Assembly: GCF_012726235.1 (NCBI RefSeq)
Contig: NZ_JAASAH010000014.1
Span: 104,636-168,635 of the forward strand
DNA from: Streptomyces sp. HNM0574
GTDB taxonomy: Bacteria; Actinomycetota; Actinomycetes; Streptomycetales; Streptomycetaceae
DNA length: 64,000 bases
Reading direction: 5' to 3'
Positions 34,527-42,852 of the stretch are shown here, in pieces. The position numbers were made by a program, and so were the translations under genes. The first letter of the stretch is position 1. Each line of letters starts with the position of its first letter. The notes beneath the pieces were generated by a model. The model was not told where the DNA came from, made no database searches, and saw nothing but the letters and a program-made list of their open reading frames with translations.

Positions 34527-35183
34527 ATGGCAACCATGATCGACTCGACCGGCCAGGACCGCCCGCCCCAACTCCCGGCCACCGCACGGCCGTACCGCTC
34601 GCTCGCGGCCCGGCGGATCGCCGCGCTGCTGCTGGGCGCGCTCGCGCTGCTCGGCGGCGGGGCCTCCGCTGCGACGGCCGCCGCGCCCGCGCAGGCCCCG
34701 CCGCCCGCCACGGCCGCTGCCGACCCGGCCGCGGGCCCGGACGCCTCGCCCGGCTCGGTCGCGGCGCCGCCGCTGGAGGCGGACGCGCCGTGCACCAGCC
34801 CCGAGCCCGTCGTCTGCACCATCCGGCAGATGACGCCGGAGGAGCGCGCCGAGGCCCGCGAGGTGCGCGTCCGCTACCACGCGCTGCTGGACCGGATGGA
34901 GCGCACCGAGGCCTGGATGCGCGCCGAGGGCGCCTCGGACGAGGACATCGCCCGCGAACTGGTGGCCATGCGCAACGAGGCCAAGGACATCACCCGCGCC
35001 GGCATGTCCCCCGAGCAGGTCGAGGCCCTGGAGCGGCGGAACGTCGTCAAGTACGGCAACCCGCTGGGCCCGACGGCCGACCAGCTGTACACCAAGTACG
35101 GCAGCTGGCCCGCGGTCATCGCCGCCTCGACCCGCACCAGCCCCGCCGTCGACCGCGAGCTCGGCCTGACCCCGCACACCTGA
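34527..35183 (+). CDS. Putative secreted or membrane-anchored protein
   Basis: A 218-residue protein. An N-terminal hydrophobic segment (RRIAALLLGALALLGGGASAATA, about 29-51) looks like a signal peptide. It is followed by a Pro/Ala-rich linker (52-90), then an alpha-helical domain (from 98) with MTPEERAEAREVRVRYHALLDRM and a conserved-looking C-terminus VVKYGNPLGPTADQLYTKYGSWPAVI. One cysteine pair (CTSPEPVVC) begins the mature domain. Function not recognised. Confidence 0.78.
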   Translation: MATMIDSTGQDRPPQLPATARPYRSLAARRIAALLLGALALLGGGASAATAAAPAQAPPPATAAADPAAGPDASPGSVAAPPLEADAPCTSPEPVVCTIRQMTPEERAEAREVRVRYHALLDRMERTEAWMRAEGASDEDIARELVAMRNEAKDITRAGMSPEQVEALERRNVVKYGNPLGPTADQLYTKYGSWPAVIAASTRTSPAVDRELGLTPHT

Positions 35184-35330
35184 CCCTCCGGGCGCACCCG
35201 CCCTCGGTGACACAACGTCAACTCCCGTCTCCTGTACGGCAGTCGGAGCCCGTCCGCCCTCGTCACCGGGGGCGGGCGGGATACGCTCGGGGGCCGACCG
35301 CCACGTCCCGCACAGGAACGGAGAGATGAC

Positions 35331-36242
35331 GTGCGCCTAGGCGTCAATCTGCTCAACTTCGGCCCCGGCACGACGCCCGATTCCCTCGCGGAGGAAGCGG
35401 CCAGGGCCCGCACCCTGGGCTTCGGGTTCGTCATGATCTCCGACCACATCGCGGTGACCCAGGACGTGCACGCCGTCTACCCGGCGCCGTTCTACGACCA
35501 GTTCACGCTGGCCGCCTGGCTCGCCGCGAAGGAGCCGGAGCTCACCCTCGGCACCACGGTGACCGTCCTCCCCTACCGCCACCCGCTGCAGACCGCCCGG
35601 CTCGCCGCCAACCTCGACGTCCTCACCGGCGGCCGCTTCATCCTCGGCGCCGGCATCGGCTGGTCCCGCGCCGAGTACCAGGCGCTCAACGTCCCCTTCG
35701 CGCAGCGCGGCCGGATCGCCGACGAGTACCTGACCGCCATCCGCGCGGCCTGGCGCGAGGACCCGACCACCTTCCACGGCGAGTACGTCCACTACACCGA
35801 CGTGCACACGGCGCCGAGGCCCGTCGCGCGCCCGCTGCCCGTCTGGGTCGGCGGCTCCTCGCAGGCGGCGCTCCGCCGGGCGGCCCGGCTGGGCGAGGGC
35901 TGGCACCCGGTCGCGCCCACGCTGGACGAGATCCGCGCCGCGCTCCCCGTCCTCGCCGCCGAGGCGGACAAGGCGGGACGGCCCGCGCCCGAGCTCGTCC
36001 CCCGGCTCCCCGTCCGCATCACCGACGGCCCGCTGGAGGAGTCGGGGCGGACGGCAGGGCAGGGCACGCTGGAGCAGATCCGCGCCGACTTCGCGGAGCT
36101 GGCCGAACTCGGCGCCACCCACGTACTCGTGGACACCTACCCCGGCGACCCCACCGACCGGGGCACCGCCGAGCAGGACCGCGCCGTCCTGGAACAGCTC
36201 ACGGAACACGTCGTCGACCCGGCCAAGGGCACCGTGCGCTGA
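35331..36242 (+). CDS. LLM-class F420-dependent oxidoreductase
   Basis: A 303-residue luciferase-like monooxygenase-fold protein (RLGVNLLNFGPGTTPDSLAEEA, LGTTVTVLPYRHPLQTARLAANLDVLTGGRFILGAGIGW). Such actinobacterial enzymes use F420 rather than FMN. GTG 35331 follows GGAGAG. Substrate unknown. A strong terminator follows. Confidence 0.88.
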   Translation: MRLGVNLLNFGPGTTPDSLAEEAARARTLGFGFVMISDHIAVTQDVHAVYPAPFYDQFTLAAWLAAKEPELTLGTTVTVLPYRHPLQTARLAANLDVLTGGRFILGAGIGWSRAEYQALNVPFAQRGRIADEYLTAIRAAWREDPTTFHGEYVHYTDVHTAPRPVARPLPVWVGGSSQAALRRAARLGEGWHPVAPTLDEIRAALPVLAAEADKAGRPAPELVPRLPVRITDGPLEESGRTAGQGTLEQIRADFAELAELGATHVLVDTYPGDPTDRGTAEQDRAVLEQLTEHVVDPAKGTVR

Positions 36243-36257
36243 CCCCGGCAGGGGCGG

Positions 36258-36287
36258 CCGGCCCGGGAGGTCCGACTCCCGGGCCGG
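36258..36287. terminator. Bidirectional terminator
   Basis: A perfect 12-bp stem CCGGCCCGGGAG (36258-36269) with loop GTCCGA pairs with 36276-36287, between convergent genes. Confidence 0.75.
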
Positions 36288-36297
36288 AAGCGTCCGT

Positions 36298-37311
36298 TCA
36301 GCCGCCGACGCCCGCGCGCTCCTCGTCCGGGAGGCGGGGCTCGCCGCCCGCGGCGACCGGCTCCCCGCTCCGGGCCTTCGGCGTCGCGCTCTGCGCGATG
36401 AACGCGCCCAGCAGCACCACCGCGCCGCCCACGAGCTGTACGGGCGAGAGGTGTTCACCGAGCAGCACCCACGCCAGGACGGTCGCGACGACCGCCTCCA
36501 GGCAGGCGACGACACCGGCCACCTGCGGCGAGAGCCTGCGCACCGAGAGCACCCCCGTCAGGTACGCGGCGACGGTGGCGACGAGGACGATCCAGGCCAG
36601 CAGCACGGCGGCGGGCACGCGCGTCCCGTCCATGCTCGCGGGGCCGCCCAGTACGGCCCAGTCCATGGTCCAGGGGCGGGCGACGGCGGTGAGGACGGCC
36701 GCGCCCGCGAGCAGCCCGTAGGCGATGACGCCGAGCGGGTCGGCGGCGCTCCTGCCGTCGGACGCGTCGCTGCCGTGGTCGGAGAGCACGAAGTAGCCGA
36801 CCTGGCAGCAGGCCGCGCCCAGCGCGAGGAGCAGCCCGAGCAGGTCGAACCGCAGCCCGGACCACACCTCGACGACGCAGGCCAGCCCGCCGACGGCGAG
36901 CACGACGCCCACGGCGGCGGCCCGCGTCACCGGCCGCCGCTGGACGAACCGCACCCAGCCGAGCACCAGCGCGGGCGCGAGGTACTCGATGAGCAGCGCG
37001 ACGCCGACCGGGATGCGGGAGATCGCCGCGAAGTAGAACGCCTGGACGCCCGCGACGGCCAGCAGCCCGAACCCGGCCAGCAGCCCCGGGCGTTCACGCA
37101 GCAGCCCCCGGTGCCGCCAGGCGAGCGGCAGCATCACCAGGGCCGCGCCCGCCACCCGGAGCCAGGTCACGTGCAGCGGGTCGAGGCCCGCCTCGATCAG
37201 CGGCTTGGCCGCGGGGCCCGAGCCGCCGAAGGCCAGCGCGGAGATCAGGGCGAGCGGAAGTCCGAGGCCGCGGTGGCGCGCGGCGGAGGCATCGGGTGCG
37301 GCGGTCGACAT
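36298..37311 (-). CDS. DMT-superfamily permease (EamA)
   Basis: A 337-residue membrane protein with about ten helices in two EamA repeats (GLPLALISALAFGGSGPAAKPLIEAGL to about 145; then 155-295). The C-terminal repeat ends with VLAWVLLGEHLSPVQLVGGAVVLLGAF, typical of RhaT/EamA exporters. Substrate unknown. An Arg/Glu-rich tail follows. Confidence 0.9.
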   Translation of the reverse strand: MSTAAPDASAARHRGLGLPLALISALAFGGSGPAAKPLIEAGLDPLHVTWLRVAGAALVMLPLAWRHRGLLRERPGLLAGFGLLAVAGVQAFYFAAISRIPVGVALLIEYLAPALVLGWVRFVQRRPVTRAAAVGVVLAVGGLACVVEVWSGLRFDLLGLLLALGAACCQVGYFVLSDHGSDASDGRSAADPLGVIAYGLLAGAAVLTAVARPWTMDWAVLGGPASMDGTRVPAAVLLAWIVLVATVAAYLTGVLSVRRLSPQVAGVVACLEAVVATVLAWVLLGEHLSPVQLVGGAVVLLGAFIAQSATPKARSGEPVAAGGEPRLPDEERAGVGG

Positions 37312-37334
37312 CGCCCCATCATGTCAACGTCATG

Positions 37335-37895
37335 TCAAGCGGTGACAGGGGTGTCACCGGATTCGCCCCTGACGCCCAGTCGGCCCGCGAGGCGCTCCCG
37401 GTCGACCCCGGCACGCTCCAGCACCTCGGCGGCGCGGCACTCGCCGTCGGCCACCAGCCCGGCGAACAGGTCGACGCCCTCGGCCCGTTGCCTGCCCCGC
37501 AGGTGCGCCCGGCGCAGCGCGAGGTCCAGCGCGGCGACGGCCGCCTGCGACCAGCGCGGCGCGGCGCCCGGCTGCTCCCCGGCCGCGGCGAGCGGGATCG
37601 CGCCGGAGTCCTCGACCGTGCCCTGCCAGCGCAGGCCGTAGCCGATGCTGCGCTGCACGAGATAGCCGAGCAGCCTGCCCGCCTGCGGGCTGCCGCCGTC
37701 CAGGAAGTCCCATACGCGCCGGTCGGATTCGAGCAGGCTGTGCAGCAGGTGCGCGGTGTCGACCTGCCGGTCTCCGTCCCGCGCGGCACGCCGCCGCGCG
37801 GTGGCCGTCATGTCGGCCAGCTGCGGGCTGAGCTGGTCCTCGGCTGCATCGGCTTCTGTGTCGGCGGGACGGCTGGACGGTGTAGGGGTCTGCAC
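37335..37895 (-). CDS. Clp N-domain (Clp R-motif) protein
   Basis: A 186-residue protein with two helical Clp_N repeats (ATARRRAARDGDRQVDTAHLLHSLLESDRRV, then ALDLALRRAHLRGRQRAEGVDLFAGLVADGECRAAEVLERAGVD). It has no AAA+ module, so it resembles stand-alone adaptor or ClpC-N-like proteins. GTG 37895 is used. Its role (adaptor, substrate recruitment) is unproven. Confidence 0.82.
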   Translation of the reverse strand: MQTPTPSSRPADTEADAAEDQLSPQLADMTATARRRAARDGDRQVDTAHLLHSLLESDRRVWDFLDGGSPQAGRLLGYLVQRSIGYGLRWQGTVEDSGAIPLAAAGEQPGAAPRWSQAAVAALDLALRRAHLRGRQRAEGVDLFAGLVADGECRAAEVLERAGVDRERLAGRLGVRGESGDTPVTA

Positions 37896-38084
37896 AGGAC
37901 CACCACATCACATGGATCGTGGCTGAACATCCTCGCCCCGTGGCATCTGCCCGTCACACTGAGGTCGGGGCGGGCCCCGCCGTTTCTCCTCCTTGAGGAG
38001 GAGAGGCAACCACGCGACGCGCTGCCACGTCTCCCCCTCCGCACCCGTCACACGCGCCCGTCCCCGGTCCGTCGAGGGAGACCC

Positions 38085-38294
38085 ATGGCCACCCGCGCGC
38101 AGCCCGTCCTGTCCTGCTGGATGGTGGCGCTGCTCGCGGCCGACGGCCGGGAGTACGTGTACCGCGTCTACGCGCCCGACGACGCGCGCCCCGGCGACCT
38201 GTTCTGGTCCGCCTTCCACTGCCACGAGGACTCGCTGCTGCCCCGGACGCTGGACTGCTTCGACACCGCCGAGATCTGGCAGCTCCTCGACTGA
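38085..38294 (+). CDS. Small conserved acidic protein
   Basis: A 69-residue protein (MATRAQPVLSCWMVALLAAD, then YRVYAPDDARPGDLFWSAFHCHEDSLL). ATG 38085 follows GAGGGAG by 4-5 nt, a good site. Two Cys and one His are present but no known motif. Function unknown. Confidence 0.65.
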   Translation: MATRAQPVLSCWMVALLAADGREYVYRVYAPDDARPGDLFWSAFHCHEDSLLPRTLDCFDTAEIWQLLD

Positions 38295-38522
38295 CCCGGG
38301 GCGCGCGCCCGTTCCGCACCACCCGCCGCGCACCGGAACCTCCGGCGTACCGCGCCGGGAGTACGGACCGAAGAAATCGCGCCGGTCTCACGCGACGCGA
38401 ACTCCCCCACAGGCGGGGCGTGTTCCCCGACACATGCGTGATTGAGGCCATATGGGGAACCTGTGTGGCCAAGCGCCCGTCTCATGCGTGACGCCCCGGT
38501 TCGGCAGCCCCCTGGAGATCCC

Positions 38523-39161
38523 ATGGCACGGCATTCGGCACGTTCCGCCCTCATCGCTCTCACCGCCGGCACCGCGCTGGCCGTCACCGGCTGCGGCGCG
38601 GACACCGTCGCCCCGCAGGGCGGCGACGCCCCCTCGGACGCGCGGTCGTCCGCCGTCGAAGGACCGCCCGCGGAGGACGCGGACGCCCCCGACAAGCAGC
38701 ACGCCCCGGACGACGGGCAGTCCGCACCCGGCAGCCCCTGGTGCGCGACGGACGACCTCGCGCCCTCGCTCCGCCCCCTCGAATCCGCCGCGGGCAACCG
38801 CTACTCGGCCCTCGTCCTCACCAACACCTCGGACACGGCCTGCCGTACGCAGGGCTGGCCCGGGCTCCAGCTGACCGACGCGGCGGGCGAGGCGCTGCCC
38901 ACCGACGCGGTGCGCGACCGCAGCCGCACCCCGGAGCAGCTGACGCTGGAGCCGGGCGGCAACGCGTGGAGCCGGCTGCACTGGACGGTCGTCCCGTCCG
39001 AGGGCGATCCCTCCGACGGCTGCCCGGACCCGGCGGGCCTGAAGGTCACACCGCCGGACGCGCGCACGCCGAGCGCGACGAAGTGGGACCAGGGCACCGT
39101 GTGCGGCACCGGTGAGGTCGACGTCCTCCCGCTCGGCACCGGCTCGGGCCCCGACCACTGA
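38523..39161 (+). CDS. DUF4232-domain lipoprotein
   Basis: A 212-residue lipoprotein. Signal with lipobox LAVTGC (Cys24), an Asp/Pro-rich linker (about 30-75), then a DUF4232 beta-sandwich (CATDDLAPSLRPLESAAGNRYSALVLTNTSDTACRTQGWPGLQLTD) with two pairs of cysteines likely forming disulphides. ATG 38523 follows CTGGAG. Surface-exposed; function unknown. Confidence 0.85.
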   Translation: MARHSARSALIALTAGTALAVTGCGADTVAPQGGDAPSDARSSAVEGPPAEDADAPDKQHAPDDGQSAPGSPWCATDDLAPSLRPLESAAGNRYSALVLTNTSDTACRTQGWPGLQLTDAAGEALPTDAVRDRSRTPEQLTLEPGGNAWSRLHWTVVPSEGDPSDGCPDPAGLKVTPPDARTPSATKWDQGTVCGTGEVDVLPLGTGSGPDH

Positions 39162-39176
39162 CCGCGCATCCGCCAA

Positions 39177-39232
39177 CGCCCCGGCGCCGGGCGCCCGTTC
39201 ACGGTGGGGATCGGGTGTCCGGCGCCGGGGCG
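39177..39232. terminator. Hairpin between convergent lipoprotein and PadR genes
   Basis: A perfect 14-bp stem CGCCCCGGCGCCGG (39177-39190) pairs with 39219-39232 across a 28-nt loop. Confidence 0.6.
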
Positions 39233-39240
39233 CCGCTGCG

Positions 39241-39930
39241 TCAGTCCTCCTCGGCGAGGATCAGATAGAGCTTCTTCCTGGCGTCGTTGACCACTTCCAG
39301 CGCCTTCTCGCGCTGCTCGGGCGAACCCGTCGTCCACACCTGCTGGAAGGCTCCGACGAGTCCGCTGCCCGCCTTGCGCACCTCGTTCATGGCCTCCCAG
39401 TCGATGCCGCGCCCGGCCTCCTCCCAGGGCGCGTCGGGGCCCGACTCGGCCTCGGCACGGCCCTCGTCGGTGAGCGAGAACAGCTTCTTGCCGCCCTCGC
39501 TGGCGCTCGTGATCAGGCCCTCGTCCTCCAGCAGCTGGAGCGTCGGGTAGACCGAGCCGGGGCTGGGCTTCCACGCGCCGCCGCTGCGTTCGGCGATCTC
39601 CTGGATCATCTCGTAGCCGTGCATCGGCCGTTGCGTCAGCAGCGCCAGGATCGACGCGCGGACGTCCCCGCGCCGCGCGCGCCCGCGCGGTCCGCCGCGT
39701 CCGCCGCGGCCCCGGCCGCCGCCGAACGGTCCGTCCCCGAAGGGCGGCCCGAAGGCGCCGAAGGCGCGGCGCTCCCAGGGGCCCGTGCCGGGCCCGAAGC
39801 CGCCCCAGCCGCCGGGGCCGCCCGGGCCCTGGAAGCCGCCGGGACCGCAGGGGCCGCCGCCCCGGCCCGGGCCGCGCCCGTGCGGGCCCTGCTTGCCGTG
39901 CTGTCCGTATTCGTGTCCTTCCGCGTGCAT
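39241..39930 (-). CDS. PadR family transcriptional regulator with glycine-rich N-terminus
   Basis: A 229-residue regulator. The first 85 residues are a Gly/Pro/Arg-rich, probably disordered region. The PadR winged helix follows (DVRASILALLTQRPMHGYEMIQEIAE, SPGSVYPTLQLLEDEGLI) and a C-terminal helical dimerisation region (about 155-229). PadR proteins repress stress or detoxification genes and often themselves. Palindromes CGATATATCG and ATCGCGAT lie just upstream. Confidence 0.88.
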   Translation of the reverse strand: MHAEGHEYGQHGKQGPHGRGPGRGGGPCGPGGFQGPGGPGGWGGFGPGTGPWERRAFGAFGPPFGDGPFGGGRGRGGRGGPRGRARRGDVRASILALLTQRPMHGYEMIQEIAERSGGAWKPSPGSVYPTLQLLEDEGLITSASEGGKKLFSLTDEGRAEAESGPDAPWEEAGRGIDWEAMNEVRKAGSGLVGAFQQVWTTGSPEQREKALEVVNDARKKLYLILAEED

Positions 39931-39964
39931 CGCTCACACCTCTTCCGTGATCTGTCGTCCATCT

Positions 39965-39989
39965 ATCGCGATGCCTCAACGATATATCG
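39965..39989. promoter_or_regulatory. Palindromes upstream of padR-type gene
   Basis: Perfect palindromes ATCGCGAT (39965-39972) and CGATATATCG (39980-39989) lie 35-60 bp before the PadR-type gene. They are AT-rich islands in GC-rich DNA and good candidates for an autoregulatory operator, which could also affect the divergent ankyrin gene. Confidence 0.5.
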
Positions 39990-40078
39990 GTAACTCTTCT
40001 CCGGCAAGACTGTCCGAGCCGCGTGCGAGCATGCGCGGACGCGGGGAAGCCCCGTGAACCGCCGTGGGAGGGGAACCG

Positions 40079-41050
40079 ATGACGGACATCTGGACGGCCA
40101 GGGGCTGGGACGAGACCGACGCCGGCCACACGCGCCGCCTGCTCGACGAGGGCGCCGACCCGGACACCTGGGAGGACGGCCGGCCGCTGCACCACGCGGC
40201 GGTGTACGGCACCCCCGAGGTCGTCGCGGAACTGGCCGCCCGGGTCACGGACGTGGACGCGACGGCGAACGGCGCGACCGCGCTGTGGGAGGCCGTCGTC
40301 TCCGGCCGGACGGACACCGCGCGCGCCCTCGCCGCCGCCGGCGCCGACCCCTGGCTGAGCACGGTCGGCGACTGGTCCCCGGGGCGGCTGAGCCTGGCCG
40401 GGCCGGAACCGGACCTGTTCCCGGCACCACCGGGGACGGGCCTGACCGACGCCGAACAGGCGGCGGCCCGGGAGGCCCACAGGCTCATCGCGGCACTCGG
40501 CAGCCTCGAGTGCGACGGCACGGGCCTGGCCTGCGTGGCCGGGATCGACGCGGCCGAGGCGGTCCGCCGCCTGGCGGCGGCACCGGCTTCGGACGAGGCC
40601 GTCCGGCGGCTGGCGGACCCGTACGGCTTCGACCTGGACGAGGACGTGCGGGTCATCGGCGTGACGACCGTCCCGGGCGGCTGCGTCGTCACCCAGCCCT
40701 GGGGGTACGCGCCCCAATTGCCGGGCGCACTGGCCCGGTTGTCCCCCGGCACCGTCTGCTACGGCCTGTACGCCAACCCCAAGAGCGGCGACCAGGGCAG
40801 CATCGCCAGGGACGGCGCCGTCGAGGGCCAGGACCTGCACCCCGGCGGCCGGCCGGAGGCGGAGGACGGCCCCGAGGAGCTGCTGAGCGCCTACCTGTAC
40901 CAGCACCACCCGGTGGCCTACGCCTGCGCCTTCGCCGGACTGCGCCCGACGGACGCGACCCCCGTCACGGGCCCGCCCGGCCGGTGGGCCGAACTCCCGG
41001 AACGTGGCCAGGCGCATTGGCCAGGCCGCGCGGCCCCGCCGGGCTCCTAA
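40079..41050 (+). CDS. Ankyrin-repeat protein with conserved C-terminal domain
   Basis: A 323-residue soluble protein. Residues about 10-110 form three ankyrin-like repeats (TRRLLDEGADPDTWEDGRPLHHAAVYGTPEVVAEL, NGATALWEAVVSGRTDTARALAAAGADP). The C-terminal part (about 190-305) carries VIGVTTVPGGCVVTQPWGYAPQ and CYGLYANPKSGDQGSIARDG, resembling uncharacterised actinobacterial immunity/DUF6461-like domains. ATG 40079 follows GGGAGGGGAA. A role in protein-protein recognition is likely; specifics unknown. Confidence 0.75.
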   Translation: MTDIWTARGWDETDAGHTRRLLDEGADPDTWEDGRPLHHAAVYGTPEVVAELAARVTDVDATANGATALWEAVVSGRTDTARALAAAGADPWLSTVGDWSPGRLSLAGPEPDLFPAPPGTGLTDAEQAAAREAHRLIAALGSLECDGTGLACVAGIDAAEAVRRLAAAPASDEAVRRLADPYGFDLDEDVRVIGVTTVPGGCVVTQPWGYAPQLPGALARLSPGTVCYGLYANPKSGDQGSIARDGAVEGQDLHPGGRPEAEDGPEELLSAYLYQHHPVAYACAFAGLRPTDATPVTGPPGRWAELPERGQAHWPGRAAPPGS

Positions 41051-41059
41051 GCTCGTGCC

Positions 41060-41890
41060 ATGAGGATCCGTACTGTCGACGCCTTCACCGACCGGCCCTA
41101 CACCGGCAACCCGGCGGGGGTGGTGCTGCTGCCCGGCGACGGCCCCGGCCGCTTCCCCGACGACGAGCGCCTCCAGCGGCTCGCCATGGAGATCAACCTC
41201 GCCGAGACCGCCTTCGCGCTGCCCCTGCCCGACGACCCCGAACACGACTGGGAGCTGCGCTGGTTCACCCCGTCCACCGAGGTCGACCTCTGCGGTCACG
41301 CCACCCTCGCCACCGCGCACGTGCTCCGCTCGGACGGCCTCGCCGAGAAGAGCGTCCGCTTCCGCTCCCGCAGCGGCCTGCTCACCGCCGCCTTCACCCC
41401 GGAGGGCTCGATCACGCTGGACTTCCCCACCAGCCCGCTCACCGGGATCGCCCCGCCGGACGGCCTCGCCGAGGCACTGGGCGCTCCGGTGGTACGGGCC
41501 TACGACACCGGCCCGCTCGGCGACCTCCTCGTCGAACTCGCCGACGAGCGCACCGTCCGGGACCTCGCGCCCGACCTGGCCGCCGTCGGCAGGCTGGACG
41601 CGTACGGGGCCGTCATCGTCACCGCGCGGGCCGCCTCCCCGGACAGCGCGCACGACTACGTGTCCCGCATGTTCGGGCCCGCGGTCGGCATCCCGGAGGA
41701 CCCCGTCACCGGCAGCGCGCACACCGCGCTCGCCCCGCTGTGGTCGGCCCGCCTCGGCAGCGACACCCTCACCGGCCTCCAGGCGTCGGCCCGCACCGGC
41801 CACGTCCGCACCACCCTCCGCGGCGACCGCACCGAACTGACCGGCGACGCCGTCACCGTGCTGGACGCGCAGCTGCTCCCCGGCCTGTGA
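41060..41890 (+). CDS. PhzF family isomerase/epimerase-like protein
   Basis: A 276-residue protein of the diaminopimelate-epimerase fold. It has the catalytic Glu region INLAETAFALP, the motif DLCGHATLATAHVL and the C-terminal EDPVTGSAHTALAPLW. PhzF family members catalyse isomerisations (in phenazine synthesis for the founding member), but no phenazine genes are present, so only the family can be assigned. It starts 9 bp after the ankyrin gene. Confidence 0.9.
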   Translation: MRIRTVDAFTDRPYTGNPAGVVLLPGDGPGRFPDDERLQRLAMEINLAETAFALPLPDDPEHDWELRWFTPSTEVDLCGHATLATAHVLRSDGLAEKSVRFRSRSGLLTAAFTPEGSITLDFPTSPLTGIAPPDGLAEALGAPVVRAYDTGPLGDLLVELADERTVRDLAPDLAAVGRLDAYGAVIVTARAASPDSAHDYVSRMFGPAVGIPEDPVTGSAHTALAPLWSARLGSDTLTGLQASARTGHVRTTLRGDRTELTGDAVTVLDAQLLPGL

Positions 41891-41893
41891 GCG

Positions 41894-41928
41894 ACGGGGC
41901 GCGTGCCGCATCCGGGCACGCGCCCCGT
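41894..41928. terminator. Bidirectional terminator
   Basis: A perfect 14-bp stem ACGGGGCGCGTGCC (41894-41907) pairs with 41915-41928, between convergent phzF-like and phosphotransferase genes. Confidence 0.75.
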
Positions 41929-41936
41929 ACGGGAGC

Positions 41937-42836
41937 TCAGGGCCGGAGCCGGGCGAAGGCCGTCAGGCGGCGCCGGTGGTGGGCCAGGTCCTCCGCGTCC
42001 TGCGGCTCGCCCCGGGCCGCCGCATCCGCGAACCGGACGCTCTCGCACCGCAGTCGGTGCCGCATCAGCTGGGCGAGCGCCTCGTCGTCCAGGAGCCGCG
42101 CGGTGCCGCCGGACTCGCGGTAGGCGCGGACGAAGCGGCGGACGGCTGCCGTGTCCGCGCCGAAGTCCCCGGCGAACTCCATGGCCGCGCTGGCGACTTC
42201 CGTCTCGGGCGGGGCCACCAGCGCCTCGTCCCAGTCGAGTACGGCGAGCAGCCGGGCCGGGTCGCCGGGCGCGGCCAGCAGATTGCCGCGGTAGAAGTCG
42301 CCGTGCAGGGGGTGCGGCGCGCGGGCCCGGGCGTGGAACTCCCGCAGCCAGGCGTCGAGTCGGGGGTCGCGCAGCCGCGGGTCCTCGTACGTGGCGCGGC
42401 CGTCCAGGCCCGTGAGCAGGAAGTTCGGGCGCGGTCTGGGCGGCAGCGCGGCCGGGGCCAGCGCCCGGTGCAGCCGGGCCAGCAGCCGCGCCGCCAGCAC
42501 CGCGCCCGCCTCGCCCGGCGAGGCCCACACCCCGTCGACGTGCGGCCACAGGGACACCGTCCGCCCCTCGACGTGCGCCGCCGTCGCCCCGTCCGGCCGG
42601 CCCGGCAGGGGCAGCGGCGCGAGCGCCTCGGCGCAGCCGCCGGCCCGCGCCGCCGCCGCGACCCGGTGGCACCACTCCACCTCGGCCGGGTCCCGTGCGA
42701 ACCCGGCGACGCGGACGACGTGTTCGCCGACCCGCCAGGCGGCGGACTCCTCGCCGCCGTACAGCCGGGTGGCCGGCCCGTCGACGCCGCAGACCCACCG
42801 CGCGGCCGCCGTCAGCGGCACCTCCGCGAACACCAC
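41937..42836 (-). CDS. Aminoglycoside phosphotransferase-family kinase (APH)
   Basis: A 299-residue protein kinase-fold enzyme with the catalytic loop HPLHGDFYRGNLLA (Asp as base) and the metal-binding LAVLDWDEALVAPPETEVA. Family members phosphorylate small molecules such as antibiotics, homoserine or choline. Resistance is not implied by sequence. It begins 16 bp after the stop of the CPBP gene, so the two form an operon. GTG 42836 follows GGGAGGGGAG. Confidence 0.85.
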   Translation of the reverse strand: MVFAEVPLTAAARWVCGVDGPATRLYGGEESAAWRVGEHVVRVAGFARDPAEVEWCHRVAAAARAGGCAEALAPLPLPGRPDGATAAHVEGRTVSLWPHVDGVWASPGEAGAVLAARLLARLHRALAPAALPPRPRPNFLLTGLDGRATYEDPRLRDPRLDAWLREFHARARAPHPLHGDFYRGNLLAAPGDPARLLAVLDWDEALVAPPETEVASAAMEFAGDFGADTAAVRRFVRAYRESGGTARLLDDEALAQLMRHRLRCESVRFADAAARGEPQDAEDLAHHRRRLTAFARLRP

Positions 42837-42852
42837 GACCGCTCCCCTCCCG

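Noticed and set aside
38801..41911. A minus-strand open frame of over 1000 codons opposite several plus-strand genes
   Set aside because: Its translation is Arg/Gly/Ala-rich with no domain. The real genes on both strands in this span (DUF4232, PadR, ankyrin, PhzF) explain the sequence. Long antisense frames are expected at this GC content.
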